NCBI GenBank assembly: GCA_963744305.1
Contig: CAVUTF010000029.1
Coordinates: forward strand, 1 to 64,000
Direction of reading: 5' to 3'
DNA from: FEN-1219 sp963744305
GTDB taxonomy: Bacteria > Pseudomonadota > Gammaproteobacteria > Steroidobacterales > Rariloculaceae
DNA: 64,000 bases
Of the stretch, positions 19,650 through 29,124 are shown one piece after another (the stretch's first letter is position 1; every line of letters starts with the position of its first letter). A model generated the notes under the pieces. The model had not been told where the DNA came from and did no database searches. It saw only the letters and a list, made by a program, of their open reading frames with translations. A program made the position numbers and the translations under genes.

Positions 19650-19986
19650 GAGGTCCGCCTTTCTGCTCGGAGTGCTCGCGGCTTGCGGTGCCTGCACGAC
19701 GGCGCCGGTGCGTGAGACTGCACCGGCCTTCGAACCCGGGGTCGAGTTGCCCGCGGGACAGGGGCGCGAAATCCTCATGGCGTCGTGCCTCAGCTGTCAT
19801 CAGCTGACCGGGTTGCCGCTGTTCGCGGCGTTCTACACGCGGGACAGCTGGCGCACGCTCGTGCTGACGATGAAAGGGCACGGGGCGGAGATCAACGACG
19901 CACAGATCGAGGTGCTCGCGGATTACTTGGCGCAATACTTCGGGCCGGAGCCGAGCACCTTGCCGGTCGGCCCGCCGCTGCAGTAG
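19618..19986 (+). CDS. Small cytochrome c lipoprotein
   Basis: 122 residues. The lipobox LAAC (Cys23) marks it for lipidation and envelope anchoring. A single heme c site, CLSCH at 57-61, is followed by LTMKGHG (Met85 a candidate sixth ligand) and IEVLADYLAQYFG, the C-terminal helix of class I cytochromes c. It starts inside the preceding propeller gene in another frame; the 32-bp overlap indicates coupled translation. It may carry electrons to or from the propeller protein's partner enzyme, which I cannot identify here. Confidence 0.85.
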   Translation: MASSGYRARTKRSAFLLGVLAACGACTTAPVRETAPAFEPGVELPAGQGREILMASCLSCHQLTGLPLFAAFYTRDSWRTLVLTMKGHGAEINDAQIEVLADYLAQYFGPEPSTLPVGPPLQ

Positions 19987-20018
19987 AAGCTCAAAGCTCA
20001 GCGCGCGGCGATTGCCGC

Positions 20019-20460
20019 TCAGTTCCAGTTGTCGATCTTCACGTCGTGCGGGTGCGGCGCGCCTTGGCCGTTCTCGACGAGCGACTTCAAGCTCAGCAGG
20101 AACACCGCCCACTTCGTGCTGCAGTGATGCATGAACTCGACGGGCTCTTTCCAGCCCTCGTGCTTGAAGTTGACGATCGTGTAGTCGTCTTCTTGCCGTA
20201 GGTCCCAACGGATCTTCGTGCCGATCCATTCCTTCGGGCCGTCGACGACTTTCCAGAGCACGCGCTTGCCGGGCGTCGAGCTCGAGCACCTTCATGTCGA
20301 AGCCGCCCGGCGCGAAGCGGAACTCCAAGATGCCGTCGACTTCGCTTTCGCCGCGCGTGTCGTTCGTCCACCAGGCGGCGAGGCCGGCGCGCGTCGCGAG
20401 CGCTTGGTAGGCGTCGTCGCGGGACGACTTGATTCCGACTCGATGCAGAATGTCAGCCAT
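20019..20460 (-). CDS. SRPBCC/AHSA1-like protein (one frameshift)
   Basis: About 146 residues. The N-terminus MADILHRVGIKSSRDDAYQAL, AAWWTNDTRG and LEFRFAPGGFDMKVLELD are in one frame; WKVVDGPKEWIGTKIRWDL, MHHCSTKWAVFLLSLKSLVE and the end HPHDVKIDNWN are in another, so one indel lies near 20270. These are signatures of the START-like AHSA1 group, small hydrophobic-ligand-binding proteins. It follows the propeller gene at 20485 by 24 bp on the same strand. A short copy of its 3' end is present at 32.8 kb. Confidence 0.8.
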
Positions 20461-20484
20461 GGTTTTCTCCGAATCTGTACGATG

Positions 20485-21165
20485 TCAGCGCTTCGCGCGT
20501 TTCGGCGGGCGGCGCACGGCGCGCACCTTGCCGGTCGGCCCGCCGCCGCAGTAGAAGAGATCCGCGCCGTCGCTCTCGAGGCCGCTGATGTTCTTCCCGG
20601 GCGGCATCGCGAGCCGCTCGAGCACGGCGCCGCTCTCGGCGTCGACGCGGCGCAGCTCGCTCTCGTCGCCTTCCCACGTGCCGTGCCACAGCTCGCCGTC
20701 GACGAAGCTCACGCCGGTGACGAAGCGGTTCGATTCGATCGTGCGCAGAACCGCGCCCGTGCTCGGGTCGATCTTCAAGATCTTGCGGTCGCGATACTGG
20801 CCGACCCACAAGGCTGCCCTCGGCCCACGCCAAACCCGAGTCGCGGCCCTTGGCCGGGCGCCGGGATCGACGCGAGCACGTTGCCCGTCTTCGGATCGAT
20901 CTTGTCGATGCGCGCCTCGGCGATCTGGTAGAGATGCGTGCCGTCGAACGCGGTGCCGGCGTCGCCGGTGCGGTCGAGCGTGCGCGCGAGCGTCGCCGCT
21001 CTCGGGATCGAACGCGATCAGCTTGGCGCCCGTGGCGGCCCACACGTAGCGGCCGTCGTGCGTGACGCCGTGGATCTTGTCGGCGCCGGCGAACGGGCCG
21101 TACTCGCGCACGATCTCGGCCGCGGCGGCGTGGCTTCGTTCGGTCTTCGTTTGAGTGCGTGTCAT
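20485..21165 (-). CDS. Glutamine-cyclotransferase-like / YncE-like beta-propeller (two frameshifts)
   Basis: About 227 residues from ATG at 21165, preceded by GGAG. The start MTRTQTKTERSHAAAAEIV, then IHGVTHDGRYVWAATGAKLIAFDPESG, is in one frame; GLAWAEGS is in a second; LWVGQYRDRKILKIDPSTGAVLRTIESN through GELWHGTWEGDESELRRVD to the end is back in the first. It has repeated W-G-A/V...I/L-D-P blades and no signal peptide. I recall close relatives annotated as glutamine cyclotransferase, usually beside an HTH regulator like the one at 23754-24975; activity is unproven. Confidence 0.75.
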   Translation of the reverse strand: MTRTQTKTERSHAAAAEIVREYGPFAGADKIHGVTHDGRYVWAATGAKLIAFDPESGDARAHARPHRRRRHRVRRHASLPDRRGAHRQDRSEDGQRARVDPGARPRAATRVWRGPRAALWVGQYRDRKILKIDPSTGAVLRTIESNRFVTGVSFVDGELWHGTWEGDESELRRVDAESGAVLERLAMPPGKNISGLESDGADLFYCGGGPTGKVRAVRRPPKRAKR

Positions 21166-21190
21166 GTCGTTTCTCCTTCGCGGCGCTCGT

Positions 21191-21302
21191 GGGTGGCCGC
21201 GTGGGAACAATCTAGCCGTCCGGCAGCGAAGCAGGGAGTAACAAGATCGTCGTGAATCCCGCGAGCGGCGGCGACAGCCAGCGTTGCGCGCGTGCGCGCC
21301 CG
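21191..21302. repeat. 112-bp direct repeat, copy A (remnant of an HTH-regulator 3' end)
   Basis: The first 85 bases are identical to 23733-23817. The rest matches to about 23845 with one indel and three substitutions. On the minus strand it encodes the last ~25-30 codons of the HTH regulator at 23754 (RAQRWL ... GFTTILLLPASLPDG and its stop at 21212). Upstream sequence here is unrelated to the regulator, so this is a 3' remnant. Together with copy B it brackets 2.4 kb holding the LysR, hydrolase and small genes. Confidence 0.85.
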
Positions 21303-21528
21303 CCGGAGGGCCTAATGGCGGCCGCTTGAGGTCGAGACGCGCGCGTTCGGCGGCGATCTCGCCGTCCGGCGAGAGCACGTAACGACGCAGTCGCCAGCCG
21401 ATGTAGAAGCTGCCCGTCTCGCTCGGGTTTTCGGTCACGTTGATGTCCTCGGGTCTCACGTTCTCTTTCACGTGATTCTCGAGAAGCTCCGCGATGGTTC
21501 GCTTTTCGGCCGCGTAGATGACGTCCAT
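21303..21528 (-). CDS. Small uncharacterised protein running into the repeat
   Basis: From ATG at 21528, with GGAGGGC just upstream, about 70 codons: MDVIYAAEKRTIAELLENHV, ENVRPEDINVTENPSETGSF, YIGWRLRRYVLSPDGEIAAE, ending near DLKRPP where the 112-bp repeat begins. The frame stays open into the repeat, so the original 3' end seems lost or fused to the remnant. A TAG lies one frame away at the junction. It looks like a compact cytoplasmic alpha/beta protein. I do not recognise the family. Confidence 0.5.
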
Positions 21529-21670
21529 ATGCCCTCCAAATCCTGGTGAGCTCGGGGGCCAGCTTGCGCGGCTGCGGCTTAACGATGGCTGAAGCCCAAA
21601 GCCGCACAAAAGACGGCCGGCCGTGAGGCGCTTTATGTCCAGTGATGCCAAAGCCGCACCTTCCCGGCGC

Positions 21671-22642
21671 TCAGCGCGCGAGCGCGCGGCCGAGGAAGTC
21701 GCGCATGAGCGCCGCAATCTCCGGTCCGTGCGTTTCGAGCGCGAAGTGGCCGGCGTCGAGCAGATGGATCTCGGCGCGCGGGTTGTCGCGCTTGTACGGG
21801 GCGGCGCCGGCTGCGACGAAGATCTCGTCGTTCCGGCCCCAAACCACGAGGGTCGGCGGCCGGCGCTCGCGGAAGTACTCCTGCCACGCGGCATAGAGCG
21901 GAAGGTTGTTGCGGTAGTCGTAGAAGAGATCGAGCTGGATCTCGGCGTTGCCCGGCCGATCGAGGAACGCCTGGTCGACGGTGACGTGTCGGGGCTGACG
22001 AGCGATGACGTCGGTACGCCGTGCGTGTACTGCCAGCGCGTTGCTTCGGTCTCGGTGAACGCGCGCAGCGCCTCGCGGTCCGCGGCGGCGCCCGTTCTCC
22101 AGTACGCTTTGAGCGGCGCCCAAAACTCCGCGAGTCCTTCGTCGTAGGCGTTCCCGTTCTGGACGATGAGCGCGCTGACTCGTCCGGGTTGGCGGCCGCG
22201 AGCCGGTAGCCCACGGGTGCGCCGTAGTCCATCACGTAGAGTGCGTAGCGCTCGAGACCGAGCTTCGCGCGTGAGCTCGTCGATCATCGTCGCGAAGCGG
22301 TCGAACGTGTACGCGAAGGCGGCGCGGTCGGGCATTGCGCTGTAGCCGAAGCCGGGATAGTCGGGCGCGATGACGCGATATCGATCGGCGAGCGCCGGAA
22401 TCAGGTTGCGATACATGTGCGACGACGTCGGGAAGCCGTGCAGCAGGAGAATCGCCGGCGAATCGGCGCGCCCTGCTTCACGATAGAACACCTCGTACGC
22501 CGCCGACCGTGGCGGTCCGATAGCGGACCTTCTGCGCCGCTTCAGCCGCCTGCGTCGCGGGCTCGCTCGGGTCGGCGAACGCCGGTGCGGCGAACGCGAA
22601 AGAAAGCGCCATCGGCAAAGCAAGCAACGACGTGCGAGTCAT
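21671..22642 (-). CDS. Exported alpha/beta hydrolase (several frameshifts)
   Basis: About 323 residues. ATG at 22642 follows AGGAG and opens a signal peptide (MTRTSLLALPMALSFAFAAP, AFA). After an indel near 22500 the fold is clear: YEVFYREAGRADSPAILLLHGFPTSSHMYRNLIP, RVIAPDYPGFGYSAMP, then (new frame) LDLFYDYRNNLPLYAAWQEYF, TLVVWGRNDEIF and DAGHFALETHGPEIAAL, giving candidate Asp and His of the triad. The nucleophile-elbow region is scrambled by indels near 22220-22290. It resembles haloalkane-dehalogenase-like and epoxide-hydrolase-like enzymes. A LysR regulator faces it across 121 bp and probably controls it. Confidence 0.75.
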
Positions 22643-22763
22643 GATCTTCTCCTGTTTTCATCGCGGGCGCACCGTGCGCCGTTGCACGCAGAGTGCGACG
22701 AATCGGTGTTGTATAGAATCGCCGTCGTTGACACGTCACCATTGCTGAAGCTGCAATAATCAA

Positions 22764-23719
22764 ATGGACCGCCTGGATGCAATGACAGCCTTCGCCGCAG
22801 TTTGCGACGTGAAGGGATTCGCGCCCGCCGCCAGACGCCTCGGGCTGTCGCCTTCCGTCGTGACGCGGCTCGTCGGCCGCCTCGAAGCACGGCTCGGCGT
22901 GCGGCTCTTGGAGCGCACGACTCGGTCGGTGCGCTTGACCGAGGCCGGAGCCCGCTACCTCGAGCGAGTCAAGCGCGTGCTTGCCGACGTCGAAGAGGCC
23001 GCGGAGGTTGCGCGCACGGAGCGCGCGGCACCGCGCGGCAAGCTCGTCGTCGCGGCGCCCGTCGCCTTCGGGCGCACGCACGTCGCGCCGTTGCTGCAGC
23101 CGCTACCTCGCGAAGTACGCGGAAGTCACGGCGGAGTTGCGGCTAGACGACCGCAACGTGCGCCTGATAGAGGAGGGCATCGACATCGCCGTCCGAATCG
23201 GCGCGTTGCAGGACTCGACGCTGCACGCCCGGCGCCTCGGCGAAACGCGACGTGTCGTCGTCGCGTCGCCCGCGTACCTCGCGCCGGCGCGGCAAGCCGA
23301 CGGCTCCGGCCGATCTACCGAACCACGACTTGATCTTCCTGGGGCCTTACCTCGGCCCGCGCGAATGGCTATTCGGTCCGGACGGCGGGCGCCGCAGCCG
23401 CGGCGAGCAGCGTGTGGCCGTCGAGGCGAGGTTCGCGACCGACAGCGTCGATGCGGCGATCGACTTCGCGCTCGACGGCGGCGGTCTCGTGCGTTTGCTG
23501 CTCTATCAAGTGAGGCGGCATGTCGTGAACGGAGACCTCGAGATCGTGCTCGAGCGATACGAGCCGCCCGCGTCCCCGATCCACGCGGTGTATCCGAGCG
23601 CGCGGTTGATGCCCGCCAAACAGCGCGCGTTCATCGACTTGCCGTGGAGACAACGGATTGGCACTTCGCCGAGGCCACGCGGCGCCGGCGTGCGAAGCGC
23701 CGCGCTTGCGCGCCGGTAG
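22764..23719 (+). CDS. LysR-family transcriptional regulator (two frameshifts)
   Basis: About 318 residues. The N-terminal winged helix is intact (MDRLDAMTAFAAVCDVKGFA, RLGLSPSVVTRLVGRLEARL, LLERTTRSVRLTEAG). An indel near 23100 shifts to RYLAKYAEVTAELRLDDRNV and IDIAVRIGAL, and another near 23310 to LPNHDLIFLGPYLGPREWLF through to the stop. The effector domain therefore appears whole once two bases are corrected. Divergent placement from the alpha/beta hydrolase is the classic LysR arrangement. Both lie inside the segment bracketed by the 112-bp repeats. Confidence 0.82.
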
Positions 23720-23732
23720 GCGGTGGATACGC

Positions 23733-23845
23733 GGGTGGCCGCGTGGGAACAATCTAGCCGTCCGGCAGCGAAGCAGGGAGTAACAAGATCGTCGTGAATC
23801 CCGCGAGCGGCGGCGACGAGCCAACGTTGCGCGCGCGCACGCCCG
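23733..23845. repeat. 112-bp direct repeat, copy B (3' end of the HTH regulator)
   Basis: This copy is the genuine 3' end of the regulator gene on the minus strand plus about 20 bases past its stop (23754-23756). It matches copy A at 21191 in direct orientation with 2,542 bp between starts. Confidence 0.85.
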
Positions 23846-24975
23846 ATCGAGCGCACGCGCTTCGCCGCCTCGAGCTCGACGAGCGCGCGCTGCACCGTGC
23901 GCTGGCTCGTGTCGAGCGCGAGCGCGAGCGCCGACGTGGACCACGCGGCGCCGTCGGCGAGCAGCGCGAGCAACGATGCCTCTTCGCCATCGATCGGCGG
24001 CAATAAGACGACGACGCGGCTCGCTTCGCGGCGTGAGCTTGAAGCCGCGCTCGGTGGCTTCGATGCGTGCGAGCGGTTTGGTGAGCGCGCGCAACCGGCC
24101 GATCTCGACGCGCAGCCGTGCGCGATGCGTGTCGTCGGGGCGACGCGTGCGAAAGGCGCGCTCGATCAGCACGCGGCGGTCGACGTCGTGCGGCCAGGCT
24201 TCGGCGAGGGCCAGCGCCAATGTAAAGAGCACGGGCCGGCGAGCAAGCGGTAGCCATGTGGTGCCGGTACGCAAGGCCGCGACGGCAAGCGTCGACGACG
24301 AGCGCGCCCGAGGCGTGCAGCGCTTCGACATCTTCGAGCCGCAACGGCCGCTCCTGGCCGGCCTCGACACGGCGCGCGGCGGGACGGTCGAGCGCGGCGG
24401 TGGCTTCGGCGACCTCGGCCAAGAGCGCCGGCACGCCCGCACGTTCGGCGGCTTGCTGCGCGCGAGTGAGCGCCGCGCGTGCGGGCGCGGTGCTGCAGCG
24501 AGCGCAACGCCAGCTCCGCGGCTGCGAGCTCGGCCACTGCGAGCAGGGACGGGGCAATGCCGTTCACGTCGACGCGAGCGAGCGCGGCTTCGGCGCATCG
24601 AGACGACCGAGCAGGAGCAGCCGGCGCACGGCGATCAGGCGCGCCTGAAGCGCGTTCGCGCGATCGGCACGCGCTTCGAGTGCTGCTGCAGCTTGGGCCA
24701 ACGCCCGCGGCGAGCCGCGCGAGGTCGCGCATGGCCAGCGCCACTTCGGCTTCCGCAACAATGCAGCGGGCCCGCGCCAGCTGCTCGCGCGCGCCGAAGC
24801 TGCGAGCGGCGCGCCGCAGCAAATCGCGCGCGAGCGAGTAATCGCCGAGCTGCGCCATGGCGATGCCGCGCAGCGCAAGCGCTGGCGCGTCGTCGCGCAG
24901 CGCGACGAGCTTGAGTGCACCGAGCGCGTCACCGCCGGCCAGGGCGCGCGCGGCCGCGGCGATGATTGAATCCAT
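23754..24975 (-). CDS. HTH regulator with helical-repeat N-terminal region (frameshifted)
   Basis: About 405 residues from ATG at 24975. The N-terminal half is helical, TPR-like and alanine-rich (MDSIIAAAARALAGGDALGA, LALRGIAMAQLGDYSLARDL). The C-terminal part holds an HTH region (EEASLLALLADGAAWSTSAL, ALDTSQRTVQRALVELEAAK) and the tail RAQRWL ... FTTILLLPASLPDG. Several indels between 23830 and 24730 split it. I recall this architecture as a conserved regulator family found beside YncE/cyclotransferase-like genes; here that neighbour is separated from it by the repeat-bracketed cassette. A VOC gene lies 69 bp upstream on the same strand. Confidence 0.65.
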
Positions 24976-25044
24976 GCCGCTAGGCTAACGCGGCGCGAGC
25001 ACGAGCATCGAGCCCGAGGGGCGAGCCCACCGAGGTGCGTTGGG

Positions 25045-25529
25045 TTAGCGAGGACCCCGCCGCGCTGCGTCGATCTTGGCGACGTCGATCTTCTTCATCG
25101 GCATCATCGCCTCGAAGGCACGCTTTGCTTCGCTGCCGCCGGCCGCCATCGCCTCGGTTAGCGTGCGCGGGGTGATCTGCCAGGACAGGCCCCAACGGTC
25201 CTTGCACCAGCCGCAGGCACTTTCTTTGCCGCCGTTGCGGACGATCGCGTTCCAGTAGCGGTCCGTCTCTTCCTGATTCTCCGTCGCGATCTGGAAGGAG
25301 AAGGCCTCGCTCTGCTTGAACGCCGGGCCGCCGTTGAGACCGAGACAGGGAATACCCAGAACGGTGAATTCCACCGTCAGCTCATCACCTTCCTTGCCGC
25401 CGGGGAAATCACTGGGCGCCTTGTGAACGGCAGTGACTTTGCTATCCGGGAAAGGTGGCTGCGTAGAAACGCGCCGCCTCTTGCGCGTCCTTGTTGAACC
25501 AGAGACAGATCGTGTTCTTCGGCTTGCAT
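25045..25529 (-). CDS. VOC superfamily (PhnB-like) protein (one frameshift)
   Basis: About 161 residues. Correcting one base near 25445-25520 joins the start MQA-KNTICLWFNKDAQEAARF to YAATFPDSKVTAVHKAPSDF, LTVEFTVLGIPCLGLNGGPA, FSFQIATENQEETDRYW and KDRWGLSWQITPRTL. This is the vicinal-oxygen-chelate fold of PhnB / 3-demethylubiquinone-methyltransferase-like proteins, small cytoplasmic metal- or ligand-binding dimers with no settled function. It precedes the HTH regulator on the same strand. Confidence 0.8.
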
Positions 25530-25676
25530 GTTCGTGTGCTCCTTGTGCTCGTTCATGGCGCAGCGCCAACCTCGGCGATTGTGCAAGTTTTGGGCCGAGC
25601 TAGCCTGGATACATGACAGTGGTTGTCCGGCACGCATGCTGAGCTGGCGACGGTTACAGTGAATCGGAGGTGCGCG

Positions 25677-26093
25677 ATGAGCGAACGAGGCAACGTGCGC
25701 AAGCACGCGGGAAGCTGCCACTGCGGCGCCGTGAAGTTCGAGATCGAGGTCGACGCGACGAGCGGCATGCGCTGCAACTGCACGGTCTGCACGAAGGTCG
25801 GCTTGCTCATGGGCATGGCCAAGCCCGAGGGCTTTCGGATCCTCGCGGGGGAGCGTGACTTGAGCTTCTATGAGTGGGGCGCGAAGACTGCTAAGCGCTA
25901 CTTCTGCAAGCGCTGCGGCGTCAGCTGCTTCAGCCGCGGCTACCTCGAGCAGCTCGGCGGCGAGTATGTCTGCGTGAGCTTCAACGCCCTCGACGACGTC
26001 GACCCGAGCGACGTGAAGACGGTGTTCTGGGACGGCCGGCACGACAACTGGCAGGCAGGCTCGCGCGACACGCCGTGGCCGATCCGCGCCTGA
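25677..26093 (+). CDS. GFA family (glutathione-dependent formaldehyde-activating enzyme-like) protein
   Basis: An intact 138-residue protein with the two zinc sites of the GFA fold: GSCHCGAVKFEIE and CNCTVCTK near the N-terminus, and YFCKRCGVSCFSRG in the middle. A GGAGG sequence precedes ATG at 25677, which is preferred to the upstream in-frame start at 25623. Members bind glutathione adducts or unknown thiol compounds; most have no confirmed activity. It is divergent from the VOC gene. Confidence 0.88.
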   Translation: MSERGNVRKHAGSCHCGAVKFEIEVDATSGMRCNCTVCTKVGLLMGMAKPEGFRILAGERDLSFYEWGAKTAKRYFCKRCGVSCFSRGYLEQLGGEYVCVSFNALDDVDPSDVKTVFWDGRHDNWQAGSRDTPWPIRA

Positions 26094-26116
26094 GGGCACG
26101 ACGTGCTGCAGCTGCC

Positions 26117-26566
26117 ATGACGGCCGCTGAAGCGTTGACGTTTGTCCGCACGCATGGCGTTGTGCTCGAGGCTGCGACCGGTCCCGTGCCGTCGCTCGCG
26201 AGCGCCATCGCGGGTGCACCATCCGGCGGAAGCTGGTGGTCTCACGCGAAGGGCGGCGAGATTTTCAAGCTGACTCGCGCAGTCAGAGACTCGCCCGACG
26301 TTCTCGTGTGTCGGCTCGTTGACGGCAAGATCACGTACGTGCACCGGCGTCTCTGGGCTGCCTTGGTGTGCGCTTGCAAACGATTTCCTCGCGACCATCT
26401 CGCGCAGGTCAACGAGAAGCACACGGCGTCCGGCCGCCACGTCAAGGAAGAGATTGCCTTCCCGGGTTGGGTATCGCCAGAGGTCTCCACGGAAGCGGAC
26501 GAACTCGACGAGGGAAGCGCGCTTGCGCAACTCGGAGGCTGGGTGCACGGCTCTCTCGACCCGTAG
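26117..26566 (+). CDS. Conserved hypothetical protein
   Basis: 149 residues, intact. MTAAEALTFVRTHGVVLEAA, SLASAIAGAPSGGSWWSHAK, IFKLTRAVRDSPDVLVCRLV, DGKITYVHRRLWAALVCACK and PFPGWV-like FPGWVSPEV segments give a compact cytoplasmic protein of a type I have seen widely in proteobacteria without a named function. ATG at 26117 is preferred to GTG at 26075, which would overlap the GFA stop region. It is 23 bp downstream of the GFA gene in the same direction, so probably co-transcribed, and converges on the CadC-propeller regulator. Confidence 0.7.
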   Translation: MTAAEALTFVRTHGVVLEAATGPVPSLASAIAGAPSGGSWWSHAKGGEIFKLTRAVRDSPDVLVCRLVDGKITYVHRRLWAALVCACKRFPRDHLAQVNEKHTASGRHVKEEIAFPGWVSPEVSTEADELDEGSALAQLGGWVHGSLDP

Positions 26567-26578
26567 GCCGGACATCGC

Positions 26579-28732
26579 TCAGTCTTCGACGAGTGCCGTC
26601 CAGTTCAGGATCACGGTGATCGGGAAGGTTTTTTCGGCGCGCTCCGCGACGCCGGAGGTCCGCAGCAACCGCTGACCGTCGCTGGCGACGTCCCACTGAA
26701 ACGCCGCGGTGCTTGCGAGACGCGAACGGCTTGCCTACGTGAAAGGCCGGCTCCGTAGCGACCTCCACGCGGACGACCGACTCGACGCCATCGAAGTAGT
26801 AGAGCTCCCGCCCGTCGGGCGACCAGCGGGGTGCAAAACCGCCGTTCGCGGAGATCTGCCATTTCCCGGCGGCGGGATCCGCGAACGACTGTACGACCAC
26901 TTCGCAGATGCCGGACTCGAGCGTGACGTAGGCGATCCAGCGGCCGTCCGGCGAGAGCACGGCAGAGAACTCGTCGAACTGCGTCGCCGCGAAGGGGTAC
27001 GGCGCGGCGCCGTCCGACCTCGGGAGCACCCAGATGTCCAAGTCGCAGCCGAGACACGAATCCTGCTCGAAAATGATGAATCGACCGTCGTCCGACCAGT
27101 CGGTAACGGCTCACGTTGTGCGCGCCGGCGGCGAACAGCAACTTCTCGGGAAGCGTACCGTCCGCTCGTTTCTCGTAGAGCGCGCGACCGCCTTCCCGAT
27201 GTGCATCGAACACGATCGAGCTACCGTCCGGCGACCACAACGCTCCTCGTTCCGCTTGCGGATTCGACGTGACGCGCGTGCGTGCACCGCGATCGAGGTC
27301 CAGTATCCAGACGTCGGGCGGGTTGCCGTCGTCGTAAACGATTCTCTGAGCGTCTGGCGAGAGTCGGAAATTGCCGGGCGCGACCGGTGGCGACGCGGCG
27401 ACCGTGGTGGTCCCGTCGCGATCCACCCACAACAATGGCAGGGGCGGCGCATCCTTCGCCACGGCTCTATAGATGAGCGTTTTTCCCGCCGCGTCGAAGG
27501 CGCTCGTGTCGAGGTTGTCGCGGTAGTACACGTCATCGGCGATCTGCGCGGGCGGCCCCGTGAGCTCGAGCCGCGTCGCGTCGAATTTGCGGGCGTACAG
27601 CGCGTTCTCTTGCGAGTACACCAGGTAGCCGGGCTCGACGTAGATTGCGCGCGACGCTTCGAGGAGCCGCAGCGGCGCGCTCCTCGGGATCGAGTGAGCC
27701 GATGTAGATCGCACCTTTGCGCCAGTCGACGTTCGTCGCTTTGTAGAGAAAGTGCTTGCCGTCGGGCAAGAATTGCGGCGCCGAATGCGCCGTCTCGCCC
27801 GCGGCGGGGTCGAGCGTCGAGACCGCGACGGGCTCGCCGCCCGCAACGGGGACGCGATGAATGACTTTCTCGGTCCCGTACAGGACCGTGCCGTCTGCGC
27901 CCCATGCGGCGCGGCGGAACAGCGACACTCCGTCGACGATCGTATTCGTGAGGCCGCCGGCGAAGTTGACGCGCCCGAGTCCGTGCGCGGTTCGATAAGC
28001 GATCTCTCCGCCATCGGGCGACCAGAACGGATACGACGTCTCGGACACACCCTCCGAGCCGAGCAGGACTCGAGCCTCGAGCGAGTCGAGCGGCCGGACC
28101 CAGAGGGCGTTGCCGCGCTCCGTCTCGCCGACGTACGCGATCTGCGCGCCGTCCGGCGACAACGCGATGTTCAGGGGGTTGAGCGTCTTCGCGGTTTCGA
28201 TCTGAAAACGGACTGCGCGCGCCACGGGTTCCGGCGGGTGACGCTGCCAGAAGGGGCTTGCGGCGAGTGCGGCCGCTGCTGCGATTGCGGCGACGCCGGC
28301 GTAGCTGCAGCGCCGCGTTGCGCATTCGAGACCGATGGGGCGGGGGCTGCGCAATGCTCGGTAGCCCCACGGCGGGTGTCGGCTCGTCGGCGTCACGCGC
28401 GCGCCGCGAAACTGTCGCGACGAACCGGTAGCCACGTCCCGGCTCCGTCACGATGAACTTATGGTCGTCCGGCGTTTCGCCGAGCACGCGCCGCAGCGCG
28501 GAGATCGTCTTGTTGAGGTTGTTTTCCTCGACGACGAGGCCCGGCCAGATCCCTGCGATCAGCTCCGTCTTGTCGAGCGGCTCGCCCGCGCGCTCGACGA
28601 GATAGAGCAGCGCGTCGAGCAGCTTCGGCTTCAGGGCGATCGGCTTGCCGTTCTCGCGCGACAGCACGCGGCGAAGCGGATCCAGGCGGAAGCCGCCGAA
28701 CTCGAAAACCTGCGTCGCTCGTGCTGAGCCAT
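26579..28732 (-). CDS. CadC-type regulator with periplasmic beta-propeller (frameshifted)
   Basis: About 717 residues rebuilt from at least four frames. An N-terminal winged helix (VFEFGGFRLDPLRRVLSREN, LLDALLYLVERAGEPLDKTE, IWPGLVVEENNLNKTISALR, EPGRGYRFVATV) is followed by a single membrane segment (YAGVAAIAAAAALAASPFW) and a long WD40/PD40-type propeller with SPDGAQIAYVGE, WSPDGGEIAYRT, FLPDGKHFLY, SPDAQRIVYDDGN, WSPDGSSIVFDAH and WSPDGRELYYFDG blades. The last stretch (FQWDVASDGQRLLRTSGVAE ... TVILNWTALVED) ends at 26579. It should sense in the periplasm and bind DNA in the cytoplasm. A small lipoprotein gene faces it across 124 bp. Confidence 0.75.
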
Positions 28733-28856
28733 CGCCGGGAAGTCAGAAAGAGTCAGGTTACGCCGGAACAATCCGGGCCACGACAAAGATCGGCCACACC
28801 GTCTGCCGCGATTCTACGCGCCCCCAATCGCCAGGCAATTCTCTGGAGGCTTCCGA

Positions 28857-29081
28857 ATGCGAGCAGGGACCCGCCGTGCGTTGTTCATTCCGATCGCCGC
28901 GATCGCTACGGGCTGCGCGACGCCGCCCACGGCACCGCCAAGCATCGTTCTACGCGCTGCCGACGGTGCAGTGTGGATCAACACTGAAGAGATTGGCCGC
29001 TTTCGGTGCGAAAGGGGGTTACTGACGTGCGATGACGCGGTCGGGCGGCTATCGCAGCGGCGCTGCCGTTGCCTGGAGTAG
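28857..29081 (+). CDS. Small lipoprotein
   Basis: 74 residues, intact. MRAGTRRALFIPIAAIATGC carries a lipobox (IATGC), so the mature protein is lipid-anchored with about 55 residues: ATPPTAPPSIVLRAADGAVW, INTEEIGRFRCERGLLTCDD and a Cys-containing tail. GGAGG lies 7 bp before the ATG. It is divergent from the CadC-propeller regulator, its possible controller. No family recognised. Confidence 0.6.
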   Translation: MRAGTRRALFIPIAAIATGCATPPTAPPSIVLRAADGAVWINTEEIGRFRCERGLLTCDDAVGRLSQRRCRCLE

Positions 29082-29124
29082 GCGGGCGCACAGCTCAGGC
29101 GCAGAGCGATCCAACTCGGCATCG

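Noticed and set aside
21191..23845. The 112-bp repeats as an insertion sequence or attL/attR pair with a mobile element
   Set aside because: No transposase, integrase, terminal inverted repeats or tRNA target is visible. I keep it as a direct repeat with a possible insertion history only.
26579..28732. Separate TolB-like protein plus regulator
   Set aside because: The wHTH, membrane segment and propeller join into one continuous protein once single-base shifts are corrected, matching the known CadC-propeller layout.
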